DNA of 64,000 nt from CADCTB01 sp964479465 (GCA_964479465.1 CAYZMG010000008.1:1-64000); one strand, 5' to 3'. Counted from the first letter of the stretch, positions 15,763-24,762 are shown. Made by a program: numbers and translations. The notes: a model not told the origin generated them from the letters alone.

Positions 15763-17801
15763 CCCTCCTGCCCGGGAGCAGCCAACGCCCGCGGCCACAC
15801 GCATCCGGATTCCTCGACCTCGCAGCATTGAGTGGCTTCGCCGTTTCCCAGCCGGTGTTCGCGGAGTTGTCGCGTGCTACCGACTACCTCGTCTTCGTCG
15901 ACGCCGGCCCGCCGCAGGTACTCACACTGGCCATCGCCCTGGTCGTGGTCCCGCCGGTGGCGCTCTGGGCCCTGGAGTTGCTCGGCGCGGCAGTTCTCCC
16001 CTTTTCCCGTGCCGGGCTGCACCGTTTCCTGGTGAGCAGCATGCTCGGAGTGGTGGTGCTCCAGGCCGTCGGCGCTGTGACCGCCCTGAGGCCGTTGGCG
16101 CTGATTGCCGCCGCCGCGGCCGGTGGCGCCCTCCTCGGCGCGGTCCATGCGCGCTGGCAGCCGGCGCAACAATGGATGCGACTGGCTTCGCCCGCGCCCG
16201 TCGTCTTCGCCGCCCTCTTCTTGTTCTTCAGTCCGGTGGCAGGCGTTCTGCGCCAGCCCGGTTCCCTGCCGGAAATTCCCGCGGTGGAGACGGCATCCCC
16301 CGCCGTCCTCGTGGTGTTCGACGAGTTCCCGCTGCTTACGCTTCTCGACTCCGACGGCGCGATCGACGGGCAACTGTTCCCCAACCTCGCCGCGCTCGCG
16401 GGTGAGGCGACATTCTTCAGGAACGCGACATCGGTCGCGGCCCGTACCGCCCACGCCGTCCCCTCCATCCTGACCGGGCGATTCCCTCGCGCAGATGTCG
16501 CACCCACCAACTCACTACACCCGGAGAACCTCTTTTCCCTGCTGCAGTCGACCCACCGGATACACGCGTTCGAGGCCGTAACCTCCCTCTGCCCGCCCGC
16601 AGCATGTCCCGAGGCGAACGCTCACCGTGGTAGCCGATGGCAGTTGCTCGATGACGCCGCGCGGATCTGGCGCTGGTCGCTGACGCGGGCGGCGACCGGC
16701 TCGGCGCACCCCCTCGGCAGTTGGTTCTCGAAGGAGTGGGGACAGGAAGAAGCACGGTTCGAGAAGTTCCTCGCCTCCATCGACGGCGTCGGGACGCCGT
16801 TCCATTTTCTCCATGTGATCCTCCCCCACGCACCCTGGCAGTTCCTTCCCGACGGGCTCCGGTACCCGCCGCGCGACCTTGGACTTGTCGACTATGACGA
16901 GCGGACTGACGAGGAGTGGCCAGCCCTTGTGGACCGCCAGCGCCACCTGCTCCAAGTCATGTACGTCGACACCCTGGTGGGGCGGATGGTGGACCAGCTC
17001 AGAGCCGTCGGCTTGTACGAGCGGGCGACGCTTCTCGTCACTGCCGACCACGGCATCAGCTTCGAACCGGGGGTGCCTCAGGGCACCCGCAACCTCGCGC
17101 CGGAGACCGCCCACGAGATCGCGTGGGTCCCCTTTCTCCTCAAGTCCCCCGGGCAGACCGTCGGAGCGGTCAGCGATGACAACGTCATGACCGTCGACGT
17201 AGCGCCGACGCTGGCCGCGCTCGCCGGCAGCCCCCTCCCGTGGCCCGTCGACGGAATCTCTCTCGGCGACACACCGGCACGGATTGAGGCAAAGGTGTGG
17301 TTCAACCGCCCCGGAGAGGCCCTCGCCATCGACACCGACCTGTCCTACTCGAGGGTGCTCGCGGGCGGCGCCCACGCCGCGGCCCGTCCCGAAGAGGGCG
17401 CCGAAGGAATGTTCAAGGTCGGCCCGCTCGCCGGCATGATCGGAGCCACGCTCGACGAGTTCGAGGTCACGCCTGACCCGAGGGCAGCGGGTCGAGTCTG
17501 GGATCTCGCCTCCTTCGACGACGTAGACGCGGAATCGGGAATCGTCCCCGCACTCGTGTCCGGCCACGTCGAGCTACCTCCTGGCGAGGCCCGCCCCGCC
17601 GCGGTGGTCATCACCTTGAACGGAACGGTCGCAGCCGTGTCCGATCTCTACGCGGAAGGCGACCAGGCACACCGTTTCGCGGCGCTCGTCTCTCCCCGCT
17701 TCATGGCGACGGGGAAGAACAGCCTCGGGCTATTTCTTCTCGAGGGTGCTGGCAGTGAGCGCCTGCTCCGACGTATCGAAGTTCACCCAGCCCAGGGATG
17801 A
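15759..17801 (+). CDS. LTA-synthase-like membrane sulfatase/phosphotransferase
   Basis: 680 residues. Five hydrophobic helices occupy about residues 20-170. An extracellular alkaline-phosphatase-superfamily domain follows: 'AVLVVFDEFPL' (metal Asp), a nucleophile region 'ARTAHAVPSILTGRFP' with Thr about 230, 'HFLHVILPHAPWQFLP' (metal His) and 'TLLVTADHGISF' (metal Asp-His). This arrangement matches lipoteichoic acid synthase and related phosphoglycerol or phosphoethanolamine transferases that modify surface polymers. The C-terminal ~150 residues, after 'SLGDTPARIEAKVWF', are not part of the catalytic fold and are beta-rich. It forms an operon with the methyltransferase and the MDPGSGS protein. 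Confidence 0.8.
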   Translation: MTLLPGSSQRPRPHASGFLDLAALSGFAVSQPVFAELSRATDYLVFVDAGPPQVLTLAIALVVVPPVALWALELLGAAVLPFSRAGLHRFLVSSMLGVVVLQAVGAVTALRPLALIAAAAAGGALLGAVHARWQPAQQWMRLASPAPVVFAALFLFFSPVAGVLRQPGSLPEIPAVETASPAVLVVFDEFPLLTLLDSDGAIDGQLFPNLAALAGEATFFRNATSVAARTAHAVPSILTGRFPRADVAPTNSLHPENLFSLLQSTHRIHAFEAVTSLCPPAACPEANAHRGSRWQLLDDAARIWRWSLTRAATGSAHPLGSWFSKEWGQEEARFEKFLASIDGVGTPFHFLHVILPHAPWQFLPDGLRYPPRDLGLVDYDERTDEEWPALVDRQRHLLQVMYVDTLVGRMVDQLRAVGLYERATLLVTADHGISFEPGVPQGTRNLAPETAHEIAWVPFLLKSPGQTVGAVSDDNVMTVDVAPTLAALAGSPLPWPVDGISLGDTPARIEAKVWFNRPGEALAIDTDLSYSRVLAGGAHAAARPEEGAEGMFKVGPLAGMIGATLDEFEVTPDPRAAGRVWDLASFDDVDAESGIVPALVSGHVELPPGEARPAAVVITLNGTVAAVSDLYAEGDQAHRFAALVSPRFMATGKNSLGLFLLEGAGSERLLRRIEVHPAQG

Positions 17802-17839
17802 CCGGAAGGGGCCGACGAGTATCTGCGGAGCGCCGGCGA

Positions 17840-18877
17840 TCAGGCGTCGCCCCCAAGTTCCTCCAGGAACTTCACCGTGGCCACGACCACCTCGACCAGC
17901 GTGGGGCACAGTGGCCCGTCCTCGGGAGTGGTCACCGCCAGTAGGTAGCGATCGGCAACCAGCGCGACGTCGACACAGTCGGCTCCCGGCACGTATCCCG
18001 GCTTGTTGAAGACTGGGACACCGTCCCCAAGGAGCTCGGCGACCGCCGGCTCGACGAAGCCCTCGGTGGCCAGCAGCGCGTCGCTCAGGCCGGCGAGGTC
18101 GGCCTCGGCGACGTCGAACCGGTCGGCGGCATCGAGGGTCACCCGCCGGACCGATTCGGCCAGCTCCAGGAGCGTCGAGCAGTTCCCCGTCTCGGGGCAG
18201 TCGTAGGTGTCCATGGCCCGCCTGGCGGCCACCTCGTGGCGCCGGCCGTCTTCGACAATGGTCATCGCCGGCGAGACATCGACGCCCCAACCGGTGTAGG
18301 AGCGCTGGATCACCGTGTCGGGGAAGCCGTTGGCCTCGGTCAGGAACACCTCGTTCAGCCAGTCGACGCCGGCGATCTGGACCAGCAGGTCGTAGGCCTC
18401 GTTCGAGCTGTCGGCGATGGCTGCGGTGTAGACGTCGGCGACGGTGAAGGTATCGCCGGCCATGGCGATCCGTGCGTTGCCGGTGAACCCCAGTTCGCCG
18501 AGGTATCCCAGCGCTCCAACCGCGGCGAGGAGCTTGACCGACGACGCCGGCCAGAAGCCGTCATAGGCGGCGCCGGCGCCGGCGTCGAAGGCGGCCTGGT
18601 CGTCGAGGCGGACGGCGTAGACGCCGGCGCCGTCGGGGAGCTCCACGCCGGCGGCGGCGAGTGCAGCCGGCAGCTCGCTGTGGTCGATTCCCGGCGTGGC
18701 GGCGGAGATGGCCAGGTCGACGGGCGCCGGCGCCGGCGTGCTCACCAGCGCAGCGTCAGCCTCAGGAGCGCCGGCCTCGACGACATGGGCGCTGGAGCCC
18801 GGGAGCAAGCGGCCGGCGCCGGCCGCCACCACGGTGACGGCGAACAAGCAGCAGAGGAACAAACGGCGGGCGAGCAC
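17840..18877 (-). CDS. Exported serine hydrolase of the beta-lactamase / D-Ala-D-Ala peptidase fold
   Basis: 345 residues. An N-terminal signal or anchor (residues 1-30) and an Ala/Pro linker precede the domain. Active-site motifs are S112-S-V-K115 ('WPASSVKLLAAVG') and S157-S-N159 ('IADSSNEAYD'). The third motif, normally K-T/S-G, appears as K-P-G in 'VFNKPGYVPG'; the following 'CVDVALVADRYLLAVTT' fits the beta-3/beta-4 hairpin. The catalytic Ser and Lys are intact, so it is probably an active acyl-enzyme protein, but the Pro in the KTG position argues against an ordinary class A beta-lactamase. GTG start. It converges with the sulfatase gene. Confidence 0.75.
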   Translation of the reverse strand: MLARRLFLCCLFAVTVVAAGAGRLLPGSSAHVVEAGAPEADAALVSTPAPAPVDLAISAATPGIDHSELPAALAAAGVELPDGAGVYAVRLDDQAAFDAGAGAAYDGFWPASSVKLLAAVGALGYLGELGFTGNARIAMAGDTFTVADVYTAAIADSSNEAYDLLVQIAGVDWLNEVFLTEANGFPDTVIQRSYTGWGVDVSPAMTIVEDGRRHEVAARRAMDTYDCPETGNCSTLLELAESVRRVTLDAADRFDVAEADLAGLSDALLATEGFVEPAVAELLGDGVPVFNKPGYVPGADCVDVALVADRYLLAVTTPEDGPLCPTLVEVVVATVKFLEELGGDA

Positions 18878-18886
18878 GGTCTCTGC

Positions 18887-19705
18887 TCAGCGCCGGAAGT
18901 AGAGCTGGAACTCGAAGACGCCCTCGTCCTCGACCGATGCAACAACGGGTGCCGTGGGCGCCGTGACCCCGTAGTCGGCCAGGGCGACGGGCGCCGAGCC
19001 GACGACCACGAGGACGCCGCCCTGGAGCTGGGCCTGGAGCTCGATCGTGACCGACTTGGTGACGCCGCGGATGGTCAGGTCGCCGGTGGCCCCGACGGTG
19101 ATCCGCCGGCCGTCCTCTGGCACCGACCCGACCCGGATGGGCTGGGTGAGCACGAACGTGGCATCCGGGTACCGGCTGGTGGCGAGGGCTCGCTGCACGG
19201 CGCTGTCGCGGCGTGAGTCGTCGGTGGTGATGGCGGTGAGGTCGGCGACGATCCGAGCGGCGGTGACCGTCGATCCCGACACGGTCAGGCTCCCCTCGAC
19301 CGACGGAGTCCGGCCCACGGCGGTCGTCCTCCCGACGGAGACGAGAACCTCGTTGATGCGGAACCCGGTGAACGAACCGCTGCCCTGGGCGTTGGTGATG
19401 CTCAGGTCGACGTTCCAGGTGCCGTCGGCGGCGCCGGCCGCCGGCGTGGGCGGCGGCGCCGGATCGGGAGCGGTGGCGGCCGGCGCCGAGGTGATGGGGG
19501 CGGCTTCGATGCCTGCGAGCGCCCGGTCGAGATCGACCGCGGCCAGGGTGTCGTGGCGGAGAAAGAACCACCACAACCCGGCCGCGGCCAGGAGCACGGG
19601 GACGACCACCGCCAGTGCCAGCCAGCGCCACCGGCGCCGGCGCGACGGGGCCGGCGCCGGCGGCTCTGAACAAGGGGACGGGCGAGTGACGGTCTCTGTG
19701 TCCAT
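18887..19705 (-). CDS. Membrane-anchored YceI-like protein
   Basis: 272 residues from ATG at 19705. A Pro/Arg-rich cytoplasmic head, one helix ('WLALAVVVPVLLAAAGLWWFFL', about residues 29-50) and a Pro/Ala linker lead to a YceI beta-barrel: 'GSFTGFRINEVLVSVGRTTAVGRTPSVEGSLTV', 'RALATSRYPDATFVLTQPI', 'GDLTIRGVTKSVTIELQAQ'. YceI proteins bind isoprenoid-type lipids in a lipocalin-like barrel; the ligand here is not known. The start was chosen because upstream sequence in the same frame overlaps the histidine kinase gene out of phase. It is probably co-transcribed with the two-component genes upstream. Confidence 0.85.
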   Translation of the reverse strand: MDTETVTRPSPCSEPPAPAPSRRRRWRWLALAVVVPVLLAAAGLWWFFLRHDTLAAVDLDRALAGIEAAPITSAPAATAPDPAPPPTPAAGAADGTWNVDLSITNAQGSGSFTGFRINEVLVSVGRTTAVGRTPSVEGSLTVSGSTVTAARIVADLTAITTDDSRRDSAVQRALATSRYPDATFVLTQPIRVGSVPEDGRRITVGATGDLTIRGVTKSVTIELQAQLQGGVLVVVGSAPVALADYGVTAPTAPVVASVEDEGVFEFQLYFRR

Positions 19706-19760
19706 GCCGCCATCGTCCGCGGCGGCGCTGGGAGCCACGTCGCCCGGGCCTGGGAGATAC

Positions 19761-21161
19761 CTACGAGCGCGCCGGCTCCCGGGGCAGGGAGATCGTGAAT
19801 GTCGCCCCTTCGCCGGCGGCGGTGGTGAGGCGGATGTCGCCCCCGTGGGCGGCGAGGATGTCGGCCACGATCGACAGGCCGAGGCCGGCGCCCCGCCCTG
19901 CGAAGGACGTGTCGCCACCGGCCTGCCAGAAGCGGTCGAATGCGTGCGCCGCCTCCTCGTCGGTCATGCCGGGCCCCTCGTCGGCAACGACGATCGTCGC
20001 TGTTTCCTCCGTAGCGACAACATTGACCGACGCCGGCGTCCCCGCCGGTGTGTGCTCGCGGATGTTGGCCAGGAGGTTGTCGATCACCTGGCGGAGCCGG
20101 TGGGCGTCGCCCACCACCTCCACCGGCCCCTCGCCGACGTCGACCCGGATCGGCCGGTCCGGCTCCACGGCGCCGGCGGCGGCCACCGCCTCGAGAGCGA
20201 CGTTCACGAGGTCGACGGGCTCGCTCTCCAGCGGCCGGCCCTGGTCGAGGCGGGCCAGCAGCAGGAGGTCCTCGACCAGGGACCCCATCCGCACCGCCTC
20301 GTGCTCGATGCGGGCCATGGCGCGGGCCACCTCCTCCTCCGAGCGGGCGCCCTGGCGGTACAACTCGGCGTAACCGCGGATGGAGGTCAGGGGCGTGCGC
20401 AGCTCGTGGGAGGCGTCGGCCGCGAAGCGTCGGGTCCTCGCCTCCGACGCGGTGCGGGCGGCCAGCGCCTCCTCGATGCGATCGAGCATCACGTTGAGTG
20501 CTCTGGCCAGATGGCCGACCTCGCTCCTGGGCCGAGGAACGGGCGCCCGCTCGGACAGCTCGCCCTCGGCGATGCGCTCCGCGGTTCCGATCATCTCGTC
20601 GATGGGACGGAGCCCCCGGCGCACCGTCACCCACACGATGATCCCGGTGGCGGCAACGGCCACCAGGCCGGCCAGGAACACGACGCTGCGGGCGGTCCGC
20701 ACCGCGTTATCGACGTCGGCCAGGGGGATGCCGGCGACCAGGGTGCCGCCGTCGGCCTGGGGGATCCCAATGGCCCGGTAGCGCAGGTCGCTGCCGCCCA
20801 CACTTCCGACCGTGAAGGCCCGGTCCGTCGGCGGGTGGCCGGACACGTCCGGCAGGGGGTCGGGATCGTCGGTGGGCCCGGTGGCGACGGTGGAGGACGC
20901 CTTCCCTTGGGGGTCGAGGGCGACGAAGGCGTAGCGGCGGACGTCGAAGGGCGAGCCGGGGTCGTTGCGGGGCGCCGGCGGGGGGCGCCGGCCGAAGCCC
21001 CCACCGGCGGGAGGCGCCACCGCGACCCGCCGGGTCTCCAGCTCCCGGTCGAGACCGGCCACCAGCCGGAGTTCGAGGGTGTTGACGATCAGCACACCGG
21101 CCAGGCCGGTGACCCCCGCCACGACGGCGAGGATGGCGGCGACGAGGCGCCGGCGGATCAC
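19761..21161 (-). CDS. Sensor histidine kinase (HAMP/HisKA/HATPase_c)
   Basis: 466 residues. Two transmembrane helices (about 7-30 and 160-182) flank a periplasmic sensor of about 130 residues with a Pro/Gly/Arg-rich stretch. HAMP, then HisKA with the phospho-acceptor His in 'ADASHELRTPLTSIRGYAEL' (near residue 252) and HATPase_c motifs 'VIDNLLANIREHT', 'VADEGPGM' and 'GLGLSIVADILAAHGG' follow. It partners the response regulator 16 bases upstream. GTG start. The organisation resembles the TcrY/MprB-type kinases of mycobacteria, but the signal cannot be deduced. Confidence 0.88.
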   Translation of the reverse strand: MIRRRLVAAILAVVAGVTGLAGVLIVNTLELRLVAGLDRELETRRVAVAPPAGGGFGRRPPPAPRNDPGSPFDVRRYAFVALDPQGKASSTVATGPTDDPDPLPDVSGHPPTDRAFTVGSVGGSDLRYRAIGIPQADGGTLVAGIPLADVDNAVRTARSVVFLAGLVAVAATGIIVWVTVRRGLRPIDEMIGTAERIAEGELSERAPVPRPRSEVGHLARALNVMLDRIEEALAARTASEARTRRFAADASHELRTPLTSIRGYAELYRQGARSEEEVARAMARIEHEAVRMGSLVEDLLLLARLDQGRPLESEPVDLVNVALEAVAAAGAVEPDRPIRVDVGEGPVEVVGDAHRLRQVIDNLLANIREHTPAGTPASVNVVATEETATIVVADEGPGMTDEEAAHAFDRFWQAGGDTSFAGRGAGLGLSIVADILAAHGGDIRLTTAAGEGATFTISLPREPARS

Positions 21162-21176
21162 GCCCGGGTCATGGGG

Positions 21177-21899
21177 TCACGGCTCCTGGCGGAGCACGTA
21201 CCCGAAGCCCCGCACGGTGTGGATGAGGTGCGGCTCGACGTCGTCGACCTTCTTGCGGAGGTAGGAGATGTAGTTCTCGACCACTCCCCCGCTCCCGCCG
21301 AAGTCGTACTGCCAGACATGGTCGAGGATCTGGCTCTTCGAGAGCACCCGCTCGCGGTTGATGAGCAGGAACCGCAGCAGCTTGAACTCCGTGGGCGAGA
21401 GCTGGATGGGCCGGTCTCCCCGACTGACCCGCATCGTGTCCTCGTCGATCTCCAGGTCGGCGAAGCGCAGCCTGTTCTCGGTGGCGCCCGAGGCCTGCGT
21501 GCGCCGCAGCACGGCCCGGACGCGTGCCACCAGCTCCTCCAGCGAGAACGGCTTGGTCAGGTAATCGTCGCCGCCCCTGGTGAACCCCGACACCCGGTCC
21601 TCGGCGGCATCCCGTGCGGTCAGAAAGATGATCGGCGTCTCGTCGCCCTCGTTGCGCAGGCGCCGGCACACCTCGAAGCCGTCGATGCCGGGGAGACCGA
21701 CGTCGAGGATGACAAGGTCCGGGTTCTCACTGCTCACCGCAGCCATCGCACGGGGCCCGTCGACGGCGGTCATGGATTGGAAGCCGGCGATGCGGAGGGC
21801 GGAGGACACGAGATCCCGGATGTACTCCTCGTCGTCCACCACGAGCACCTTGCTTGCTGATGATGCCGCGCCTGTCGTCACACCGCCAGTAGAGCTCAT
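21177..21899 (-). CDS. OmpR-family response regulator
   Basis: 240 residues. Receiver with the acidic pair in 'VLVVDDEEYIRDL', phospho-acceptor D66 ('LVILDVGLPGIDGFE'), Thr ('IIFLTARDAAEDRV') and Lys ('YLTKPFSLEEL'), then a winged-helix DNA-binding domain ('LSPTEFKLLRFLLINRERVLSK', 'VVENYISYLRKKVDD', 'HTVRGFGYVLR'). The start is ATG at 21899; a GTG six codons later is possible because the first residues are Ser/Thr/Gly-rich. It is transcribed with its kinase. The VTC/DUF4956 genes upstream on the same strand (17-base gap) may belong to the same transcript. Confidence 0.9.
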   Translation of the reverse strand: MSSTGGVTTGAASSASKVLVVDDEEYIRDLVSSALRIAGFQSMTAVDGPRAMAAVSSENPDLVILDVGLPGIDGFEVCRRLRNEGDETPIIFLTARDAAEDRVSGFTRGGDDYLTKPFSLEELVARVRAVLRRTQASGATENRLRFADLEIDEDTMRVSRGDRPIQLSPTEFKLLRFLLINRERVLSKSQILDHVWQYDFGGSGGVVENYISYLRKKVDDVEPHLIHTVRGFGYVLRQEP

Positions 21900-21915
21900 G
21901 AACCTGGGAGAATCC

Positions 21916-22680
21916 TCACAGCTCACCCTGAGTCCGGCCGAAGTGCCGGCGGAGGATGCGGCTCCACTTGTTGGCGGGCAGGGAGGGGTCGAGGGCGGCC
22001 ATGCCGACGCAGAACTTGCTGACGGCGACGGGGCGGGCGCCGGCCCGCCACAGGAAGCGGTCGGCGTCGGTCGGCCCGCCCGCGGACTTGGTCTCGACCA
22101 GCAACTCATCCGGCAGCGACACCGATGCGCCGGCCGGCGAGAGGCATCTCAAACCCGTGTCGCACGTCAGCCGGGAGCAAGTGGCCAGCTCGACGTAGGT
22201 GGCTCGGGAGTAGGCGGTGGTCAGGACCGGTTCCAGGGCGGCGCCGGCAGGGAGCGCGACATGGTGGCGCACGAAGGCCAGGCCGGCGGCGTCGAGCGAC
22301 GTGCTTCGGCCGGCGTCGTAGGGCATCCGCTCCTTCACCGTCTCGCCCCGACCGCTCCGGGTCTTGACCTCCAGCATGCAATCCCCCGAGTCGAGGTAGG
22401 TGCGGGTGCGGACCTTGAACCGCCGGCGCCGGCCGTGGGCCGCGCCCAGGTACGAGTCGAGGGCCGGGGTGTCGAAGTACACCGACTCGTAGCGGAACCA
22501 CCGGATGCCGCCGATCTCGAGCACGCCGAGGCTGGCGCCCAGCTCGTCGACCAGTTGGGCGAACACGTCGGGCCGGACCACGTACTTCCGGTCGGTCCGG
22601 CTCTGGAGGTCGGCGACGGCCAGAACCTCCCGGAGCGACAAGGGTGCCGGCGGCTGCCGGGCGTGGGCCACCACGCTCAC
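21916..22680 (-). CDS. VTC-domain polyphosphate polymerase-like protein
   Basis: 254 residues. The fold is the tunnel-shaped VTC/CYTH-like domain: 'LQSRTDRKYVVRPDVFAQLV' (basic residues at the tunnel mouth), 'YESVYFDTPALDSYLGAAHGRRRRFKVRTRTYLDSG', described from about residues 64-100, 'CMLEVKTRSGRGETVKERM' and 'LLVETKSAGG' near the end. Alternating Lys/Arg/Glu on beta strands is the hallmark of polyphosphate-forming VTC4 domains. The GTG start overlaps the DUF4956 stop (GTGA). Association with DUF4956 and CotH genes is a recurring bacterial cluster; the chemistry of the bacterial enzyme here is inferred. Confidence 0.85.
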   Translation of the reverse strand: MSVVAHARQPPAPLSLREVLAVADLQSRTDRKYVVRPDVFAQLVDELGASLGVLEIGGIRWFRYESVYFDTPALDSYLGAAHGRRRRFKVRTRTYLDSGDCMLEVKTRSGRGETVKERMPYDAGRSTSLDAAGLAFVRHHVALPAGAALEPVLTTAYSRATYVELATCSRLTCDTGLRCLSPAGASVSLPDELLVETKSAGGPTDADRFLWRAGARPVAVSKFCVGMAALDPSLPANKWSRILRRHFGRTQGEL

Positions 22681-23276
22681 CGGACGGACTCCACCAGGCG
22701 ATGGGCCGGCGATTCCCGCAAGGCGTCGCCGGCGGGGCGGAGGCGGAACCTCACGTCGACCTCGGTCATGTCCCGGACCAGGTCCACCTCGTTCACGATC
22801 AGATGGGTGACGGTGGCGTCGAGCAGCTCCTCGAGCCGCCTGGTGAGCTGCACCTCGTCGGTGTAGGCGGCATCGAGGGTGATGATCTGGCGGCGGTTAC
22901 GTGCCAGCAGCTTCGGGTGGTCGGCCACGTACACGACCGCCACCAGCAGGCTGCCGAGCACAGGCGCGACCCACAGGGGCGTGGGCTGGAAACCGATGAT
23001 CAGGCCGAGGGCCAGCGACACGAAGTAGTACGCCACCTCCTCCTGGGCGATCTCGGCGGACCGCAGCCGGATCAGCGACAGGACGCCGAAGAGGCCAAGG
23101 CCCAGGCCGGTCCCCACGCTGACCGTGGAGAGCACGGAGGCGAGGGTGAGGACGCCGACGTTCAGGCCCACGAAGGCCAGCGGCATGTCCCGCCGGCCAT
23201 GACGCCGGAAGTACAGGCCGTAAGACAGTACGGCGATGGCGACGATGTCGAAGGCGAAGATCCAAAGGTTCGGCAT
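22677..23276 (-). CDS. DUF4956 membrane protein
   Basis: 199 residues from ATG at 23276 (PNLWIFAFDIVAIAVLSYGL). About four transmembrane helices are followed by a cytoplasmic alpha/beta tail ('QIITLDAAYTDEVQLTRRLEELLDATVTHLIVNEVDLVRDMTEVDVRFRL' region). The motif 'GLFGVLSLIRLRSAEIAQEEVAYYF' is characteristic of DUF4956. It is transcribed with, and overlaps, the VTC gene, and lies divergent from cotH, so the three probably form one functional unit. Its function is unknown; a membrane partner for the VTC enzyme is plausible. Confidence 0.82.
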   Translation of the reverse strand: MPNLWIFAFDIVAIAVLSYGLYFRRHGRRDMPLAFVGLNVGVLTLASVLSTVSVGTGLGLGLFGVLSLIRLRSAEIAQEEVAYYFVSLALGLIIGFQPTPLWVAPVLGSLLVAVVYVADHPKLLARNRRQIITLDAAYTDEVQLTRRLEELLDATVTHLIVNEVDLVRDMTEVDVRFRLRPAGDALRESPAHRLVESVR

Positions 23277-23409
23277 GGCAAGCACTTGTATGTGCCGAAC
23301 CTCGCAACCGGCTGGGAGCTGGCTCCGAGAAGCGCAGGACTTGGACTCCCAGGCGGTTCCCAGCCGCTGCCCATCGCTTTCCGACCGCCGTCCGGTTTGG
23401 TAACGCCAT

Positions 23410-24762
23410 ATGAGAAGAACCCGATCTGCCGTGGCCGCCGTCTTTGCCGCCGTCGCCCTCCTCGGCTCGGCGTGCTCATCGGGGGGCAGTTCCGGGACCG
23501 CCCCGGCGGCGGAGGCCAGCACCGCCGGCGCCGAGAATGTCGCGTTGTACGACAACAGTGTCGTGCACGAGATCGCCGTCACCTTCGACCAGGCCGCCTA
23601 CGACACGATGGTCGACGCCTACGTGGCGACCCAGGACAAGAAGTGGATCGAGGCGACGATCACCATCGACGGCGTGGTCCTGGAGAGGGCGGGAATGCGC
23701 CTGAAGGGCAACTCCTCGCTGCGAGGGCTGGCCCGGGCCGGCGCCGGCGGCGGGCCTCGCGGTGGGGGCGGGGCCATGCCGGACGGTGTGACCCGCAGCG
23801 AGCCGGAGTCGCTCCCGTGGCTCATCCGTTTCGACAGGTACGTGGACGGCCAGACCTACCAGGGCCGCACCGAGGTGGTCATCCGGGGCAACAACACCCA
23901 GACGTCGCTCAACGAGGCCGTGGCTCTGGAGCTCATCGGCCTGTCGGGCGCGGCCACCCAAAAGGCCTTCTCCACCCGCTTCACGGTGAACGGCAGCGCC
24001 CCGGAGCTCCGGCTGGCCATCGAGAGCCCGAACGACGACTGGGAGGAGTCCACCTTCGACAGCGAAGGGATCCTCTACAAGGCCGAGAGCACGGGCGACT
24101 ACAGCTACCGCGGCACCGACCCCAAGTCCTACGACGAGGTCTTCGACCAGGAGAGCGACACCGACAACGAGAACCTGGGGCCGCTGATCTCCTTCCTCGA
24201 CTTCATCAACAACTCGACCGACGCCACATTCGCGTCCGACCTGGGGATGCATCTCGACGTCGCTGCCTTCGCCCGCTACTTGGCCCTCCAGGATCTCGTC
24301 GGCAACTGGGACGACATCGACGGCCCGGGCAACAACTCCTACCTCCGCTACGACGAGGCGGCAAAGCAGTTCACCGTCCTGTCGTGGGACCTGAACCTGG
24401 CCTTCAGCGGGACCGCCGGCCCGGGCGGCGCGGGCGGCCCCGGCGCCCAGCCGCCGGGCGGCGGGCTCACCGCCCGCCAGGCACCGCCCGGCGCTCAACC
24501 GCCGGCCGGCGGCCAGCAGGCCCGTCCCGGCGGGCCCGGCGGCCGGACCAACGTCTTGGTGGCGCGCTTCCAGGCCAACCCCACATTCGCCGCCATGTAC
24601 AACCAGGCCAAGACCGACCTGACGGCCCAGCTCTACGCCAGCGGCAAGGCCGGCGAGGTGCTGTCCCGATGGAGCGGGGTCCTCACCGCCCACGCCGGCG
24701 ACTTGGTCGACGCGGCAACCGTCGAGCGGGAGGCGGCGAACATCAGCCGGATGTTCGCCTGA
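23410..24762 (+). CDS. CotH-type kinase-like lipoprotein
   Basis: 450 residues. The signal sequence ends in a lipobox ('LLGSAC', Cys22). The CotH domain is recognised by 'HEIAVTFDQAAYDTMV', 'GVVLERAGMRLKGNSSL', 'PWLIRFDRYVDGQTYQGR', 'LNEAVALELI', 'LYKAES', 'YLALQDLVGNWDDIDGPGNNSYLRYD' and 'FTVLSWDLNLAF' (Asp of the kinase-like metal site). CotH proteins are protein-kinase-fold enzymes that phosphorylate spore-coat proteins in Bacillus; in non-sporing bacteria their substrates are unknown. A Gly/Pro/Gln-rich low-complexity insert (nt about 24418-24545) interrupts the last third. It is divergent from DUF4956-VTC with a 133-base shared promoter region. Confidence 0.85.
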   Translation: MRRTRSAVAAVFAAVALLGSACSSGGSSGTAPAAEASTAGAENVALYDNSVVHEIAVTFDQAAYDTMVDAYVATQDKKWIEATITIDGVVLERAGMRLKGNSSLRGLARAGAGGGPRGGGGAMPDGVTRSEPESLPWLIRFDRYVDGQTYQGRTEVVIRGNNTQTSLNEAVALELIGLSGAATQKAFSTRFTVNGSAPELRLAIESPNDDWEESTFDSEGILYKAESTGDYSYRGTDPKSYDEVFDQESDTDNENLGPLISFLDFINNSTDATFASDLGMHLDVAAFARYLALQDLVGNWDDIDGPGNNSYLRYDEAAKQFTVLSWDLNLAFSGTAGPGGAGGPGAQPPGGGLTARQAPPGAQPPAGGQQARPGGPGGRTNVLVARFQANPTFAAMYNQAKTDLTAQLYASGKAGEVLSRWSGVLTAHAGDLVDAATVEREAANISRMFA

